A stretch of DNA of 64,000 nucleotides from an uncultured beta proteobacterium. Lineage in GTDB: Bacteria > Pseudomonadota > Gammaproteobacteria > Burkholderiales > Burkholderiaceae_C. Both the position numbers and the translations under genes were made by a program. The notes under the pieces were generated by a model that saw only the letters and a program-made list of their open reading frames with translations, was not told the origin of the DNA and made no database searches. The stretch is taken from contig CAIYYA010000226.1 of assembly GCA_903930255.1 (NCBI GenBank), positions 1-64,000 on the forward strand, read 5' to 3'. Positions 27,734 through 36,537 of the stretch are shown here, piece after piece. The first letter of the stretch is position 1, and every line of letters begins with the position of its first letter.

Positions 27734-29221
27734 ATGACTTTTGCACTTGAAACCGCCGCCCAGCCCGCGGGCTTGCGCCGTGTGGCGATTGAGCCGCTTT
27801 CGCGCGTCGAAGGACACGGCAAGGTGACTCTGCTGCTGGATGCAAATAACCACATTCAGCAGGCGCGACTGCACATTGTGGAATTTCGTGGCTTCGAAAA
27901 ATTCATTGAAGGTCGCCCCTATTGGGAGGTGCCGGTGATGGTGCAGCGTCTGTGCGGCATATGCCCGGTGTCGCATCACCTGGCAGCAGCCAAGGCGTTT
28001 GACCGAGTTCTGGGTGCGACACCCGTCAGCGCCAGTGCCAATGCGATGCGCCGCCTGATGCACTATGGGCAAATATTGCAATCGCACGCGTTGCATTTTT
28101 TTCATCTGTCGTCGCCCGACTTACTGTTTGGTTTTGACTCAGAAGTGGCCCGGCGCAATATCGTGGGGGTGGCGCAGGCGCACCCCGAGATCGCCAAAAA
28201 AGGTATTTTGCTGCGCAAGTTTGGCCAAGAGGTGATTCGCATTACTTCGGGCAAAAGGGTGCATGGCACGGGCGCCGTGCCAGGGGGCGTTAACAAACTG
28301 GTGAGCGCTGCCGAGCGCGACAGCTTGCAACGCGAACTGCCCCAGATGTTGCAGTGGGCGCAAGATTCCGTGAATATTGCCAAACAATTGCATGCACAAA
28401 ACCCGGCGCTTTATAACAACTTTGGCAGCTTTCGCTCGAATCTGATGTCGCTGGTGCGTGCCGATGGCGCGATGGATTTATATGACGGTGTGTTGCGGGT
28501 GCGTGATGCAGATGGGCATATCTTGTTTGATGGCGTTGACGATCAGCGCTATCTGGAGCTGATCGAAGAAACGGTGCGACCCTGGAGCTATATGAAGTTT
28601 CCGCATCTGCGCAGCCTGGGTGCCGAGCTGGGCTGGTACCGTGTGGGGCCACTGGCTCGAGTGCAAAACTGCGACTTTATCCCCAGCGCGCAAGCTGAAA
28701 TTGAGCGTCAGGCCTTTGTGGCGTGGGGACAGGGCGATTTGGTGCACGCCTCGCTGGCCTACCACTGGGCGCGCATGATCGAAATGCTGCATGCAGTTGA
28801 AGTGATCGCCGAGCTGCTTGCTGACCCGGCACTGTTGTCGGGCGACTTGCTCAGCTGTGGCGTGCGCCAGCGCAGCGGTGTAGGCATGATCGAAGCACCG
28901 CGCGGCACGCTGATTCACGACTATGACGTGGGTGACGATGATCTGGTGACGCGCTGCAACCTGATTGTGTCAACCACCCACAACAACCAGGCCATGAACG
29001 AGGCGGTGCGTGCCGTGGCACGCGACTACCTCGACGGCCACGAGTTGACTGAGGGGTTGCTCAACCACATCGAAGTGGCGATTCGTGCCTATGACCCCTG
29101 CTTGTCGTGTGCCACCCACGCGCTCGGCCAGATGCCGCTAGAAGTGACTTTGCTGGGTGCCGATGGCATACTGCTGGATCGTGTGCAAAACACTCAAAGT
29201 GGTGAGCTTATTCGGCTCTAG
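27734..29221 (+). CDS. hoxH: HoxH-type NiFe hydrogenase large subunit (group 3)
   Basis: 495 residues with both nickel-binding motifs: RLCGICPVSHH (Cys74, Cys77) and DPCLSCATH (Cys456, Cys459). The order RVEGHGK, VEFRGFEKF, SYMKFPHLRSLG and EAPRGTLIHDY fits HoxH of NAD-linked bidirectional hydrogenases. A 33-residue tail after His462 would be removed by the protease encoded downstream. Unlike usual hox operons, hoxF, hoxU and hoxY are not next to it: comM ends 123 bases upstream. Confidence 0.9.
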   Translation: MTFALETAAQPAGLRRVAIEPLSRVEGHGKVTLLLDANNHIQQARLHIVEFRGFEKFIEGRPYWEVPVMVQRLCGICPVSHHLAAAKAFDRVLGATPVSASANAMRRLMHYGQILQSHALHFFHLSSPDLLFGFDSEVARRNIVGVAQAHPEIAKKGILLRKFGQEVIRITSGKRVHGTGAVPGGVNKLVSAAERDSLQRELPQMLQWAQDSVNIAKQLHAQNPALYNNFGSFRSNLMSLVRADGAMDLYDGVLRVRDADGHILFDGVDDQRYLELIEETVRPWSYMKFPHLRSLGAELGWYRVGPLARVQNCDFIPSAQAEIERQAFVAWGQGDLVHASLAYHWARMIEMLHAVEVIAELLADPALLSGDLLSCGVRQRSGVGMIEAPRGTLIHDYDVGDDDLVTRCNLIVSTTHNNQAMNEAVRAVARDYLDGHELTEGLLNHIEVAIRAYDPCLSCATHALGQMPLEVTLLGADGILLDRVQNTQSGELIRL

Positions 29222-29266
29222 AGCATATCCATCATGCGTCAACAGCTATTGAATGCAGAGTAAATA

Positions 29267-29743
29267 ATGATCCCGCAAGTGCTCATTTTGGGTTGGGGCA
29301 ATCTGAGTCGGGGCGACGATGCACTGGGACCGTTGTTGCTCCAGGCGTTGCGCTCAGTCTTGCCAGACTCACTGTGCGATCAGCTTGAATTGATCGACGA
29401 CTACCAACTGCAAATTGAGCATGCGTTGGACATGCACGGGCGCGCACGCGTGTTATTTGTCGATGCGAGCCTGAGCTGCACAGCGCCCTTTGAAGTCACA
29501 GCGTTGCAAGCGCAGCAAGATGCTAGCTACACCACGCATCGCTTGTCGGCGCCAGCATTGATGCACATTTATCAGAACTTGCAAGGCGCGTTGCCTCCAC
29601 CATGCACGCTACTGGCGATTCGGGGCGAGGCTTTTGAGCTGGGTGAGCCCTTGAGCACAAGGGCACAGTCACACCTGGCACAGGCACTGCTTTGGGCGCA
29701 AAACTGGATTTCGAATGGCACAACTCGAGATGCTACGATTTGA
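29267..29743 (+). CDS. hoxW: hydrogenase maturation endopeptidase (HoxW/HycI family)
   Basis: 158 residues with the family start LILGWGNLSRGDDALGP and a later conserved Asp (VLFVDAS) and His (TTHRLSAP) that bind the nickel site during processing. It should cut the C-terminal tail of HoxH after metal insertion. 45 bases after hoxH, on the same strand. Confidence 0.88.
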   Translation: MIPQVLILGWGNLSRGDDALGPLLLQALRSVLPDSLCDQLELIDDYQLQIEHALDMHGRARVLFVDASLSCTAPFEVTALQAQQDASYTTHRLSAPALMHIYQNLQGALPPPCTLLAIRGEAFELGEPLSTRAQSHLAQALLWAQNWISNGTTRDATI

Positions 29744-29766
29744 ACGTTTCCAACCAAAAGGCTTGC

Positions 29767-30651
29767 ATGGACACCCTCAACTCCCAATACGGCATCAGCG
29801 GCGCTTTGCAGTTTGCATATTCTGGCGGCAATTTTCCAGTAGCCAAAATTCAAACCCCTTGGGCCAGTGCCCGGGTTGCGTTGCAAGGTGCGCAAGTGCT
29901 GGCTTGGCAGCCCAGCGCAGCCGCGCCGGTGCTCTGGGTCTCGAAAGCGGCTGTATTTGAAGCTGGCAAGCCCGTGCGCGGTGGCGTGCCGGTATGCTGG
30001 CCGTGGTTTGGCGCCAAAGACGGTGCTTCAGCGCACGGCTTTGTGCGCACGCGTCATTGGACAGTGCGCGAAACCCGCCTAGCCGACGACCAAAGTGTGC
30101 TGTTGTGCTTGGGTTTGAGCGATGACGCTAGCACCCGCACCCTCTGGAACCATGCGTTTGACCTGGAGCTGCAAGTCAGCGTTGGCCGCACCTTGACGCT
30201 GCAATTGATCACGCGCAATACCGGCACCGAACCCTTTGACATCACCGAGGCGCTGCACACCTATTTTGCAGTGGGTGACATTGGGCAAACCACCGTGCAA
30301 GGTTTGGATGGCACGACCTACCTAGACAAAGTTGCCAACTTGGCACAAGCCCAACAAAGCGGCCCAGTCAGTTTTTCTGGCGAAACCGACCGGGTTTATC
30401 TCAACACCACAGCAGACTGCGTAATTCAAGACCGGGCAAACAAGCGCAGCATTCACGTGGCTAAAACCGGCAGCGGCGCAACCGTGGTGTGGAACCCTTG
30501 GAGCGAGCGCGAAAAAGCCTTTGCCGACATGGCTGCTGGCGAATACCAACAGATGCTGTGTGTTGAAACCGCTAATGCCGGGGCTGCGCCCATCACCATC
30601 GCAGCCGGCGCAACGCACACCTTGACTGCGTGCGTTTCTCTGGAGAGTTAA
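29767..30651 (+). CDS. D-hexose-6-phosphate mutarotase (YeaD-like, aldose 1-epimerase fold)
   Basis: 294 residues. Motifs GGVPVCWPWFG, SAHGFVRTRHW, TEALHTYFAVGDI and a late NPWSEREKAFADM fit YeaD-type glucose-6-phosphate 1-epimerases. ATG at 29767 (AAGG six bases before) is chosen; a longer frame from 29692 would overlap hoxW. Confidence 0.9.
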   Translation: MDTLNSQYGISGALQFAYSGGNFPVAKIQTPWASARVALQGAQVLAWQPSAAAPVLWVSKAAVFEAGKPVRGGVPVCWPWFGAKDGASAHGFVRTRHWTVRETRLADDQSVLLCLGLSDDASTRTLWNHAFDLELQVSVGRTLTLQLITRNTGTEPFDITEALHTYFAVGDIGQTTVQGLDGTTYLDKVANLAQAQQSGPVSFSGETDRVYLNTTADCVIQDRANKRSIHVAKTGSGATVVWNPWSEREKAFADMAAGEYQQMLCVETANAGAAPITIAAGATHTLTACVSLES

Positions 30652-30685
30652 CCGCCCTTATTGATACGGCTCGATTAAGTTTGAA

Positions 30686-30735
30686 CCGTTCGCCCTGAGC
30701 TTGTCGAAGGGCTTCGACAGGCTCAGCCCGAACGG
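30686..30735. repeat. REP-like palindrome between convergent genes
   Basis: A 50-bp near-perfect inverted repeat, CCGTTCG...CGAACGG, with the core GCCCTGAGCTTGTCGAAGGG. This exact type is widespread in beta- and gammaproteobacterial gaps. It lies between convergent genes and may end both transcripts. Confidence 0.85.
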
Positions 30736-30762
30736 AACTTAAAACATCATCGGATCGGATCA

Positions 30763-31884
30763 CTAGCTGCGCTTGTAAACCGGGTAATCGGTGTAGCCCT
30801 TGGCACCACCGCCGTAAAAGGTGCTGCGATCGCCTGGTGCAAAAGCTTTGTTGCGGCGCAGCCGGTCGACCAGATCGGGGTTGGAAATAAAAGGGCGACC
30901 AAACGCAACCAGGTCAGCACCGTCAGCCAGTGCTTGCTCGGCGAGTGCTTTGTCGAGCCCATTGTTCACCATCCAGGCGCCTTTGCCGCCAGCAGCGCGG
31001 TAAGCACGACGCAAACCGGTGTAGTCAAAGGGGCGATCTGCCAACTCACGCGCGCCGCCGGTGGCGCCTTCGATGATGTGAAGATACGCCAGGTTATAGC
31101 CGGCGAGCTCGCGCACCACATAGTCAAACAGCGGTTGTGGGTCGGGGTCAAACGCGTCGTTGGCGGTTGTCACGGGCGACAAGCGAATGCCGGTGCGCTC
31201 GGCACCCACCGCCTGGGTTACGGCCTGCACCACTTCAAGCAGCAAACGGGCACGGTTTTCGATGCTGCCGCCGTAGTCGTCGCGTCGCACGTTGGAGCCG
31301 ATCTTGAGAAACTGGTCGAGCAAATAGCCATTGGCAGCATGAATTTCAACGCCATCGAAGTGGGCGCTTTCAACCGCATTGCGCGCAGCAGCCTGATAGG
31401 TATGCACAATTTCAGGTAATTCGTGCGCTTGCAGAGCGCGCGGCTCGGAGGTATCGACAAATGCGGGAACACCGTCCTGAATCAGCACCGTTTTGGTGTT
31501 GGCGCGAATCGCAGACGGTGCCACCGGTTGGCCTCCGTGGGGCTGCAGCGAGGTGTGCGAAACACGCCCCACATGCCAAAGCTGGACTACGATCTTGCCA
31601 CCGGCTGCATGCACACTGCGCGTCACCTGCTTCCAGCCATCAACTTGCTCAACGGCGTAAAGCCCAGGCACATCGGCGTAGCCCTGGCCTTGCTGGCTGA
31701 TGGCACTGGCTTCAGTAATCAGCAAGCCAGCACTGGCGCGCTGGGTGTAATACTCGGCCATGAGTGCGGTTGGAACGGCATTGGGTGCACGGTTGCGCGT
31801 CAGCGGCGCCATCACAATGCGGTTGGCAAGCTGCAGGTTGCCTGCATGGGTGGGGTCAAAAAGGGTTGCGGTACGGTGGGGCAT
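30763..31884 (-). CDS. old yellow enzyme family ene-reductase (NemA-like)
   Basis: 373 residues, FMN-dependent TIM barrel: RIVMAPLTRNRA, VQLWHVGRVSH, FDGVEIHAANGYLLDQFL, RDDYGGSIENRARLLLEV, YLHIIEGATGG and NGLDKALAEQALADGADLVAFGRPFI. Reduces activated alkenes, N-ethylmaleimide or nitro compounds with NAD(P)H. The ATG at 31884 follows GGAGAG; a TTG four codons earlier is less likely. Confidence 0.92.
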   Translation of the reverse strand: MPHRTATLFDPTHAGNLQLANRIVMAPLTRNRAPNAVPTALMAEYYTQRASAGLLITEASAISQQGQGYADVPGLYAVEQVDGWKQVTRSVHAAGGKIVVQLWHVGRVSHTSLQPHGGQPVAPSAIRANTKTVLIQDGVPAFVDTSEPRALQAHELPEIVHTYQAAARNAVESAHFDGVEIHAANGYLLDQFLKIGSNVRRDDYGGSIENRARLLLEVVQAVTQAVGAERTGIRLSPVTTANDAFDPDPQPLFDYVVRELAGYNLAYLHIIEGATGGARELADRPFDYTGLRRAYRAAGGKGAWMVNNGLDKALAEQALADGADLVAFGRPFISNPDLVDRLRRNKAFAPGDRSTFYGGGAKGYTDYPVYKRS

Positions 31885-31937
31885 CTGTCTCTCCAAATCA
31901 GGCGCTGATTATCTCTTTTGAAGAGCGCAACTTCTAC

Positions 31938-31991
31938 GCACCTGATTTGATAGCTGCTCACGCTTGCTGCATAAGCGCCAGAGGCCAATTT
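31938..31991. repeat. GAGGCC repeat, copy beside ubiD remnant 1
   Basis: A 54-base sequence identical to 34908-34961. It holds a CGCTT/AAGCG hairpin (CACGCTTGCTGCATAAGCGCC) followed by AGAGGCCAATTT. The first bases (GCACCTGATTTGA) equal the last codons of vapC. Related copies: 33852, 46368, 52219, 53063 and 63791. Confidence 0.88.
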
Positions 31992-31994
31992 GGC

Positions 31995-32156
31995 TTACAA
32001 ACCCAGGGTCTGCCAAAGCGTTTCCACCCGCGCCGTCACCTCGGCGCTCATGCTCAAGGGCCGACCCCATTCACGCACATTCACATCGTCATCCACGACA
32101 ACGATGAACTTGGCAAGCATGAACTGGCGCAAAAAGCGCCAGGTGCCACACATCAC
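31995..32156 (-). pseudogene. remnant 1 of the ubiD 3' end
   Basis: Aligns with intact ubiD at 34965-35042 and again at about 35215-35297, with the 170 or so bases between deleted and about 88% identity by eye over the first part. It starts at the ubiD stop codon position (TTGTAAG versus TTGTGAG, so TAA) and reads on into VMFG. With the repeat before it, this copies the ubiD-vapC border. Bases 32157-32295 hold nothing recognised apart from an AG run. Confidence 0.85.
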
Positions 32157-32295
32157 TGAATACAACGGCACAAGCTTGCCCGGTCAGACAGTATTGACAC
32201 GAGAGAGAGAGAATTCCGCCGCTTTCTGCTTTGCAGACAGTTGTCAACTGCTTTTCTGCGGTTCTTTTCATCTCTTGTTTGACTACAAACTCACC

Positions 32296-32733
32296 ATGCT
32301 TCAAAACAAATGCTGTCACATTGTCCCCATCCGATTCACCCTGGCGCTGCTGGCCTGCCTGCCGGGCTTGGCCATGGCTACCTGCGTTGAGGTTTGCCCC
32401 ACCCAGTGGTCTAACCAAATCGTGCCCTCAATGATCATTGGGGCGCTCGGACTGATACTGACTATTTTTCTTGTGCGAAAAGATGGGGCTGAAAAGTCGT
32501 GTAGCCCAACTCTACCGGGTCAGAAACCGGCGTGTTACTACCGCTTGCGAACGCTGTATTTGATCGCGGTGGCCGTCGCCTGCAAGTTGGTGCTAACACT
32601 CTGCGGTTTAGATGCTGCCTGGGGCGATGCGTTGCTGGCCTTCAACAGCGTGCTGGCCGGGGTGTATGCCAGTCGGGGTTGGCTTGCTGTACCCAATCAA
32701 CCCCCTGTGGCCCAGCAAGAGGTGAGCAAATGA
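32296..32733 (+). CDS. unknown small exported membrane protein
   Basis: 145 residues, not recognised. Signal-like N-terminus (FTLALLACLPGLAMATC), then two membrane helices (IVPSMIIGALGLILTIFLV and TLYLIAVAVACKLVLTLCGL) and several cysteines (CVEVCP near the cleavage site). The frame is open from 31990, but upstream codons lie in the ubiD remnant, so ATG 32296 is preferred. The stop overlaps the start of the TPR gene, so the two are translated together. Confidence 0.65.
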   Translation: MLQNKCCHIVPIRFTLALLACLPGLAMATCVEVCPTQWSNQIVPSMIIGALGLILTIFLVRKDGAEKSCSPTLPGQKPACYYRLRTLYLIAVAVACKLVLTLCGLDAAWGDALLAFNSVLAGVYASRGWLAVPNQPPVAQQEVSK

Positions 32734-33812
32734 TGGGCCGGCACCACGCCCGTGGCCTGATGGGTTTGTTCGCCGCTCTGTTACTCAGCGGCGTCGCAAG
32801 CGCCCAAAACCTGACGCTCTGGAATACCTATTTTGGTCAATGCTCGCAAGCTCACGACCAAGCCAACTGGCAGGCGGTGGATAACTTTTGCCAGGCTGCT
32901 GAAAAAGAAGCCTACAAATTTGGCAATATGAGTAGTCAAGTCGGCGATATCAACAACGTTTACGGCAACATTTTCAAAGACATCGGACGCTATGCGGAAG
33001 CCGAAAAGGCTTACAAGCTGGCGCTCGCCATTCGTGAGCAAAATGTCAACAACTGCAACAACTGCGTTGCAATACTGGCAGAAACCCAGAATAACCTGGG
33101 CGGCCTTTACGTACTGCAAGGCCGATTGAATGATGCCGAAACCCTGCAGCGCAAGGCGCTGGCTCTGAAGGAAAAGGTTTTGGGTCGCAATCATGCTCAT
33201 GTAGCGCACACACTAAACAACCTGGCGCTAACACTGTATAACCAAGGCAATACCATTGAGGCGGAGACGCTGTACTTGCGCGCCATGGCCATTTACGTCA
33301 GCCAAGCCCCCAACTCAAATGCTTTGGCCAATACCTATAACAATTTGGGGATTCTGTACTCGGATCAAAAAAAGTCGGATGAAGCCATCGTGTTTTATGA
33401 AAAAGCGCTGCAACTCCGAATCAAAATCCTGCTGGAAAATCACCCCGATTTGGCGGTGAGTTACAACAATCTTGGCAATATCTATATCGATCTGGCGGCC
33501 TACGAGAAAGCGCTGCCCTTGCTGGAAAAGAGCTGGGGCATTCGCCAAGCCAATTTGCCCGATACCCATGCCGACCTCGGCCAGAGCCAGGAGAATATTG
33601 GCCGGGCTTTGGCCGGGTTGACGCGCTATGCCGAGGCCGAACCACATTTGCGTGATGGGCTGAAACGCCGTGAAGCCAGCTATGGCAAAAACAGTGGGCC
33701 AGTCGCTTACGTGCTGGTGCAGCTTGCACCGGTGTTGCGCGCCACCAAGCGCATCAAAGAAGCCACCACCCTGGAAAAACGCGCAGCAACTATTCGCAAG
33801 AACTTGAAGTGA
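32730..33812 (+). CDS. exported tetratricopeptide-repeat protein
   Basis: 360 residues: signal peptide (GLFAALLLSGVASAQ) and seven or so TPR units of the 42-residue kinesin-light-chain kind (NNLGGLYVLQGRLNDAETL; NNLALTLYNQGNTIEAETLY; NNLGNIYIDLAAYEKALPLLEKS). TPRs bind other proteins; the partner is unknown. Coupled to the membrane protein before it (ATGA, with GAGGTG upstream). The start in the track-like longer frame is not needed. Both genes lie between two ubiD remnants, so they look acquired as a block. Confidence 0.8.
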   Translation: MMGRHHARGLMGLFAALLLSGVASAQNLTLWNTYFGQCSQAHDQANWQAVDNFCQAAEKEAYKFGNMSSQVGDINNVYGNIFKDIGRYAEAEKAYKLALAIREQNVNNCNNCVAILAETQNNLGGLYVLQGRLNDAETLQRKALALKEKVLGRNHAHVAHTLNNLALTLYNQGNTIEAETLYLRAMAIYVSQAPNSNALANTYNNLGILYSDQKKSDEAIVFYEKALQLRIKILLENHPDLAVSYNNLGNIYIDLAAYEKALPLLEKSWGIRQANLPDTHADLGQSQENIGRALAGLTRYAEAEPHLRDGLKRREASYGKNSGPVAYVLVQLAPVLRATKRIKEATTLEKRAATIRKNLK

Positions 33813-33851
33813 TCGACAAGTCGATTGAAAGCATGGATTCGCTCTACTAAA

Positions 33852-33894
33852 AATAGCAACTTATACTTGCCATATAAGCGCTGCAGGCCAATTT
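33852..33894. repeat. GAGGCC repeat, diverged copy beside ubiD remnant 2
   Basis: AATAGC, a TTATACTTGC/ATATAAGCGC pairing, then GCAGGCCAATTT; clearly the same element as 31938 and 34908 but with several substitutions. Confidence 0.75.
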
Positions 33895-33895
33895 A

Positions 33896-33981
33896 GCTCA
33901 CAAACCCAGTATCTGCCAAAGCGCATCCACCCGGCCATTTGTGGGTGGCGTCGATGCCCATCTTGCTGCAAAGGCCGCTCA
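33896..33981 (-). pseudogene. remnant 2 of the ubiD 3' end
   Basis: Starts with the ubiD stop and last codons (TCACAAACCCAG, TCTGCCAAAGCGC), jumps over about 60 bases, then matches ubiD near 35061-35107 (GTGGGTGGCGTC, CCCATCTTGCTGC, AGGCCGCTCA). More diverged than remnant 1. Bases 33982-34204 hold no gene or clear signal. Confidence 0.8.
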
Positions 33982-34204
33982 AGTTCGACACTTCCTGCAG
34001 GTAAGCAATTGATTTCATTAGAAACAGATATCAAAGCGCAGACTACAAAACGGGTTTTACCAAGTCTGAGGGCATCAGTAGTGTCAAATCCAGTGCCGCA
34101 AAAAACGGCATTTTGATGCATCTGTTTTGATAGTGGTTGCGCCGATAGCCACCTGGGTTGACTCAACTCACTAAAATGTGACTTTTTGATGTAAAGGCGT
34201 TTTT

Positions 34205-34501
34205 ATGCGTACCACCCTGGATATCCCCGACGATACCTTTCGCCAGCTCAAGGCGCAGGCGGCACTCAACGGCATGAAGCTCAAAGAATTGGTCACCCAA
34301 TTGATTCAGCGTGGCTTGACCAGCGGGGTGACTGCACCCAAGCCAGCGCGGGCACCAAGTTCGCCACCCATTGCGATCCAACGTGTTCAAGGCACGCCGT
34401 TGACACCGGCACTCAGCAACGCCCAGCTTTATGCCATTTTGAATGACCAAGATCTGGCGCAATACCAAAGCGTGTTGCAGCAATCCACCGCACTCAAATG
34501 A
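34205..34501 (+). CDS. VapB-like ribbon-helix-helix antitoxin
   Basis: 98 residues. N-terminal MRTTLDIPDDTFRQLKAQAALNGMK is a typical ribbon-helix-helix DNA-binding start; the Pro/Ala-rich tail would wrap the toxin. ATG overlaps with the toxin gene (ATGA). Likely represses its own operon. Confidence 0.85.
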   Translation: MRTTLDIPDDTFRQLKAQAALNGMKLKELVTQLIQRGLTSGVTAPKPARAPSSPPIAIQRVQGTPLTPALSNAQLYAILNDQDLAQYQSVLQQSTALK

Positions 34502-34920
34502 TCGACCTTCCTGACATCAACGTCTGGCTGGCCTTGGTGGACGAAAACCACATGCACCACGTGGCCGCGCTTGACTACTGGAATCAGGCGTGCGCAGACC
34601 AAATGGGGTTTTGCCGCGTCACCATGCTCGGTTTCATGCGCCTGTGTACGCAGCCACGGGTGCTGAGCCGCACCCTGTCCAACCCGGAGGTTTGGGATAT
34701 TTACCAGCGCTACCTGGCCACGCCAAATCTTGTTTTTCTGGCAGAACCCAGCAACCTGGAGCCGCATTTACGCGCGCTGACCCGAGACACCAGTCTGCCC
34801 AACCGTTGTTGGACGGATGCCTACCTGGCGGCGTACACGCTCGCAACACCTGCCCGACTGGTTTCTTTCGACCGTGACTTTCAGCGCTTTGAAGGGCTGG
34901 ATTTTTTGCACCTGATTTGA
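34498..34920 (+). CDS. VapC-like PIN-domain toxin
   Basis: 140 residues with the PIN acidic residues Asp6 (LPDINVWLAL), Asp107 (WTDAYLAA) and Asp125 (FDRDF); a nuclease acting on RNA in this family. Its last codons and stop (CACCTGATTTGA) are the left edge of the GAGGCC repeat, so the present C-terminus (LHLI) was shaped by it. Next to the ubiD stop. Confidence 0.88.
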   Translation: MIDLPDINVWLALVDENHMHHVAALDYWNQACADQMGFCRVTMLGFMRLCTQPRVLSRTLSNPEVWDIYQRYLATPNLVFLAEPSNLEPHLRALTRDTSLPNRCWTDAYLAAYTLATPARLVSFDRDFQRFEGLDFLHLI

Positions 34921-34961
34921 TAGCTGCTCACGCTTGCTGCATAAGCGCCAGAGGCCAATTT
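34908..34961. repeat. GAGGCC repeat between vapC and ubiD
   Basis: Identical over 54 bases to 31938-31991. It carries the vapC stop codon at one end and ends three bases before the ubiD stop on the other strand, so it fills the whole gap between the convergent genes. Confidence 0.9.
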
Positions 34962-34964
34962 TTC

Positions 34965-36449
34965 TCACAAACCCAGGGTCTGCCAAAGCGCTTCAATGCG
35001 CGCCGTGACCTCGGGGCTCATACTCAAAGGCCGGCCCCATTCGCGGCTGGTTTCGCCCTGCCACTTGTTGGTGGCATCCAGCCCCATCTTGCTGCCCAGG
35101 CCGCTCACGGGCGAGGCAAAGTCGAGATAGTCAATCGGTGTGTTGTCGGCCAGCAGGGTGTCACGGGTGGGATCGACCCTGGTGGTGATGGCCCAGATCA
35201 CGTCCGCCCAGTCACGCACATTCACATCATCATCCACCACCACAATGAACTTGGTGTACATGAACTGACGCAAAAAGCTCCAGATACCAAACATCACGCG
35301 GCGCGCGTGGCCGGGGTAGGCTTTTTTGATGCTGACCACCGCCATGCGGTAACTGCAGCCCTCAGGCGGCAGATAAAAATCGGTGATTTCGGGGTATTGA
35401 CGCTGCAACAGCGGCACAAACAACTCGTTCAGCGCCAGCGCCAACATGGCTGGTTCATCGGGCGGTTTGCCGGTGTAGGTCGAGTGGTAAATCGGGTCAC
35501 GCCGTTGCGTGATGCGCTCGATGGTGAACACTGGGAACTCAGCCTGTTCGTTGTAATAGCCGGTGTGGTCGCCAAACGGGCCTTCGAGCGCATGCTCAAA
35601 GCCGCTTTTGTGCGTGGCGTCCGGGTGAATATGTCCTTCGAGCACGATTTCGGCAAAAGCCGGCACCCGCAACTCACTGCCCAAAGCTTTCACCAGCTCG
35701 GTGCGGCTGCCACGCAGCAGGCCGGCAAACTGGTATTCGCTCAAACTGTCGGGCACGGGCGTGACCGCACCCAAAATCGTCGCCGGGTCGGCACCCAATG
35801 CAACGCAAACCGGGTACGCACGGCCTGGGAAAAGCGCAGCGTGCTCCTTAAAGTCTAGCGCGCCACCACGGTGAGGAAGCCAGCGCATGATGACTTTGTT
35901 GCGTGCTAGCACCTGCTGGCGGTAGATGCCCAGGTTTTGCCGCGCCTTGTGCGGCCCCTGGGTGATGACCAGTCCCCAGGTGATGAGCGGCGCCACATCG
36001 CCCGGCCAGCAGTGCTGAACGGGTAAGCGTGCCAAATCCACATCAGAGCCTTCCCAGACGATGTCTTGGCAGGGTGCACTGCTGAGTTCTTTGGGCGCCA
36101 TGTTCCACAAGGTTTTGACCAGGCTGCCCATGCCCACCAGCTCTTTGAAGCCCTTGGGCGCTTCGGGCTCCTTCAGCGCGGCCAGCACGTGGCCAAATTG
36201 GCGCAGTTCAGCCACATTGCTGACCCCCATGCCCAATGCCACGCGGCGGGTGGTGCCAAACAGATTGCCCAGCACCGGCGTGCGGTGGCCGGTGGGATTT
36301 TCAAATAGCAGAGCCGGGCCGCCGGCGCGCAGGGTGCGGTCGCACAGGGCGGTCATTTCCAGGTGCGGTGAGACCTGGGCTGGCACACGTTTGAGTTCAC
36401 CCAGTTGCTCCAGCTGGGTGATGAAATCTCGCAGGTCACGGTAAGCCAT
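34965..36449 (-). CDS. ubiD: UbiD, prenylated-FMN-dependent 4-hydroxy-3-polyprenylbenzoate decarboxylase
   Basis: 494 residues, the usual UbiD length, with [22 protein letters not shown] at the start, [40 protein letters not shown] (active-site Glu) and [15 protein letters not shown]. Removes the carboxyl group of the ubiquinone precursor using the flavin made by UbiX (encoded next). The 3' end is copied twice downstream (31995, 33896). Confidence 0.96.
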   Translation of the reverse strand: MAYRDLRDFITQLEQLGELKRVPAQVSPHLEMTALCDRTLRAGGPALLFENPTGHRTPVLGNLFGTTRRVALGMGVSNVAELRQFGHVLAALKEPEAPKGFKELVGMGSLVKTLWNMAPKELSSAPCQDIVWEGSDVDLARLPVQHCWPGDVAPLITWGLVITQGPHKARQNLGIYRQQVLARNKVIMRWLPHRGGALDFKEHAALFPGRAYPVCVALGADPATILGAVTPVPDSLSEYQFAGLLRGSRTELVKALGSELRVPAFAEIVLEGHIHPDATHKSGFEHALEGPFGDHTGYYNEQAEFPVFTIERITQRRDPIYHSTYTGKPPDEPAMLALALNELFVPLLQRQYPEITDFYLPPEGCSYRMAVVSIKKAYPGHARRVMFGIWSFLRQFMYTKFIVVVDDDVNVRDWADVIWAITTRVDPTRDTLLADNTPIDYLDFASPVSGLGSKMGLDATNKWQGETSREWGRPLSMSPEVTARIEALWQTLGL

Positions 36450-36492
36450 CGGTTTGATCCTTGGTTTTATTAGTTCCTAGAAAATCTTCTGG

Positions 36493-36537
36493 CTACAAAC
36501 TACAAACTACAAACTACAAACTAATAACTAATAACTA
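36493..36537. repeat. heptanucleotide array (ubiX-ubiD gap)
   Basis: Read on the gene strand it is about six units of seven bases of the form TAGTT[AT][TG]: TAGTTAT, TTAGTTA, then GTAGTTT four times. The ubiX stop codon (TAG at 36528-36530) lies in it. The array can change length by strand slippage. Confidence 0.88.

Noticed and set aside
31990-32295. N-terminal extension of the small membrane protein reading through the ubiD remnant
   Set aside because: The translated part is a mirror of a degraded ubiD 3' end and has no start signal; the signal peptide begins at ATG 32296.
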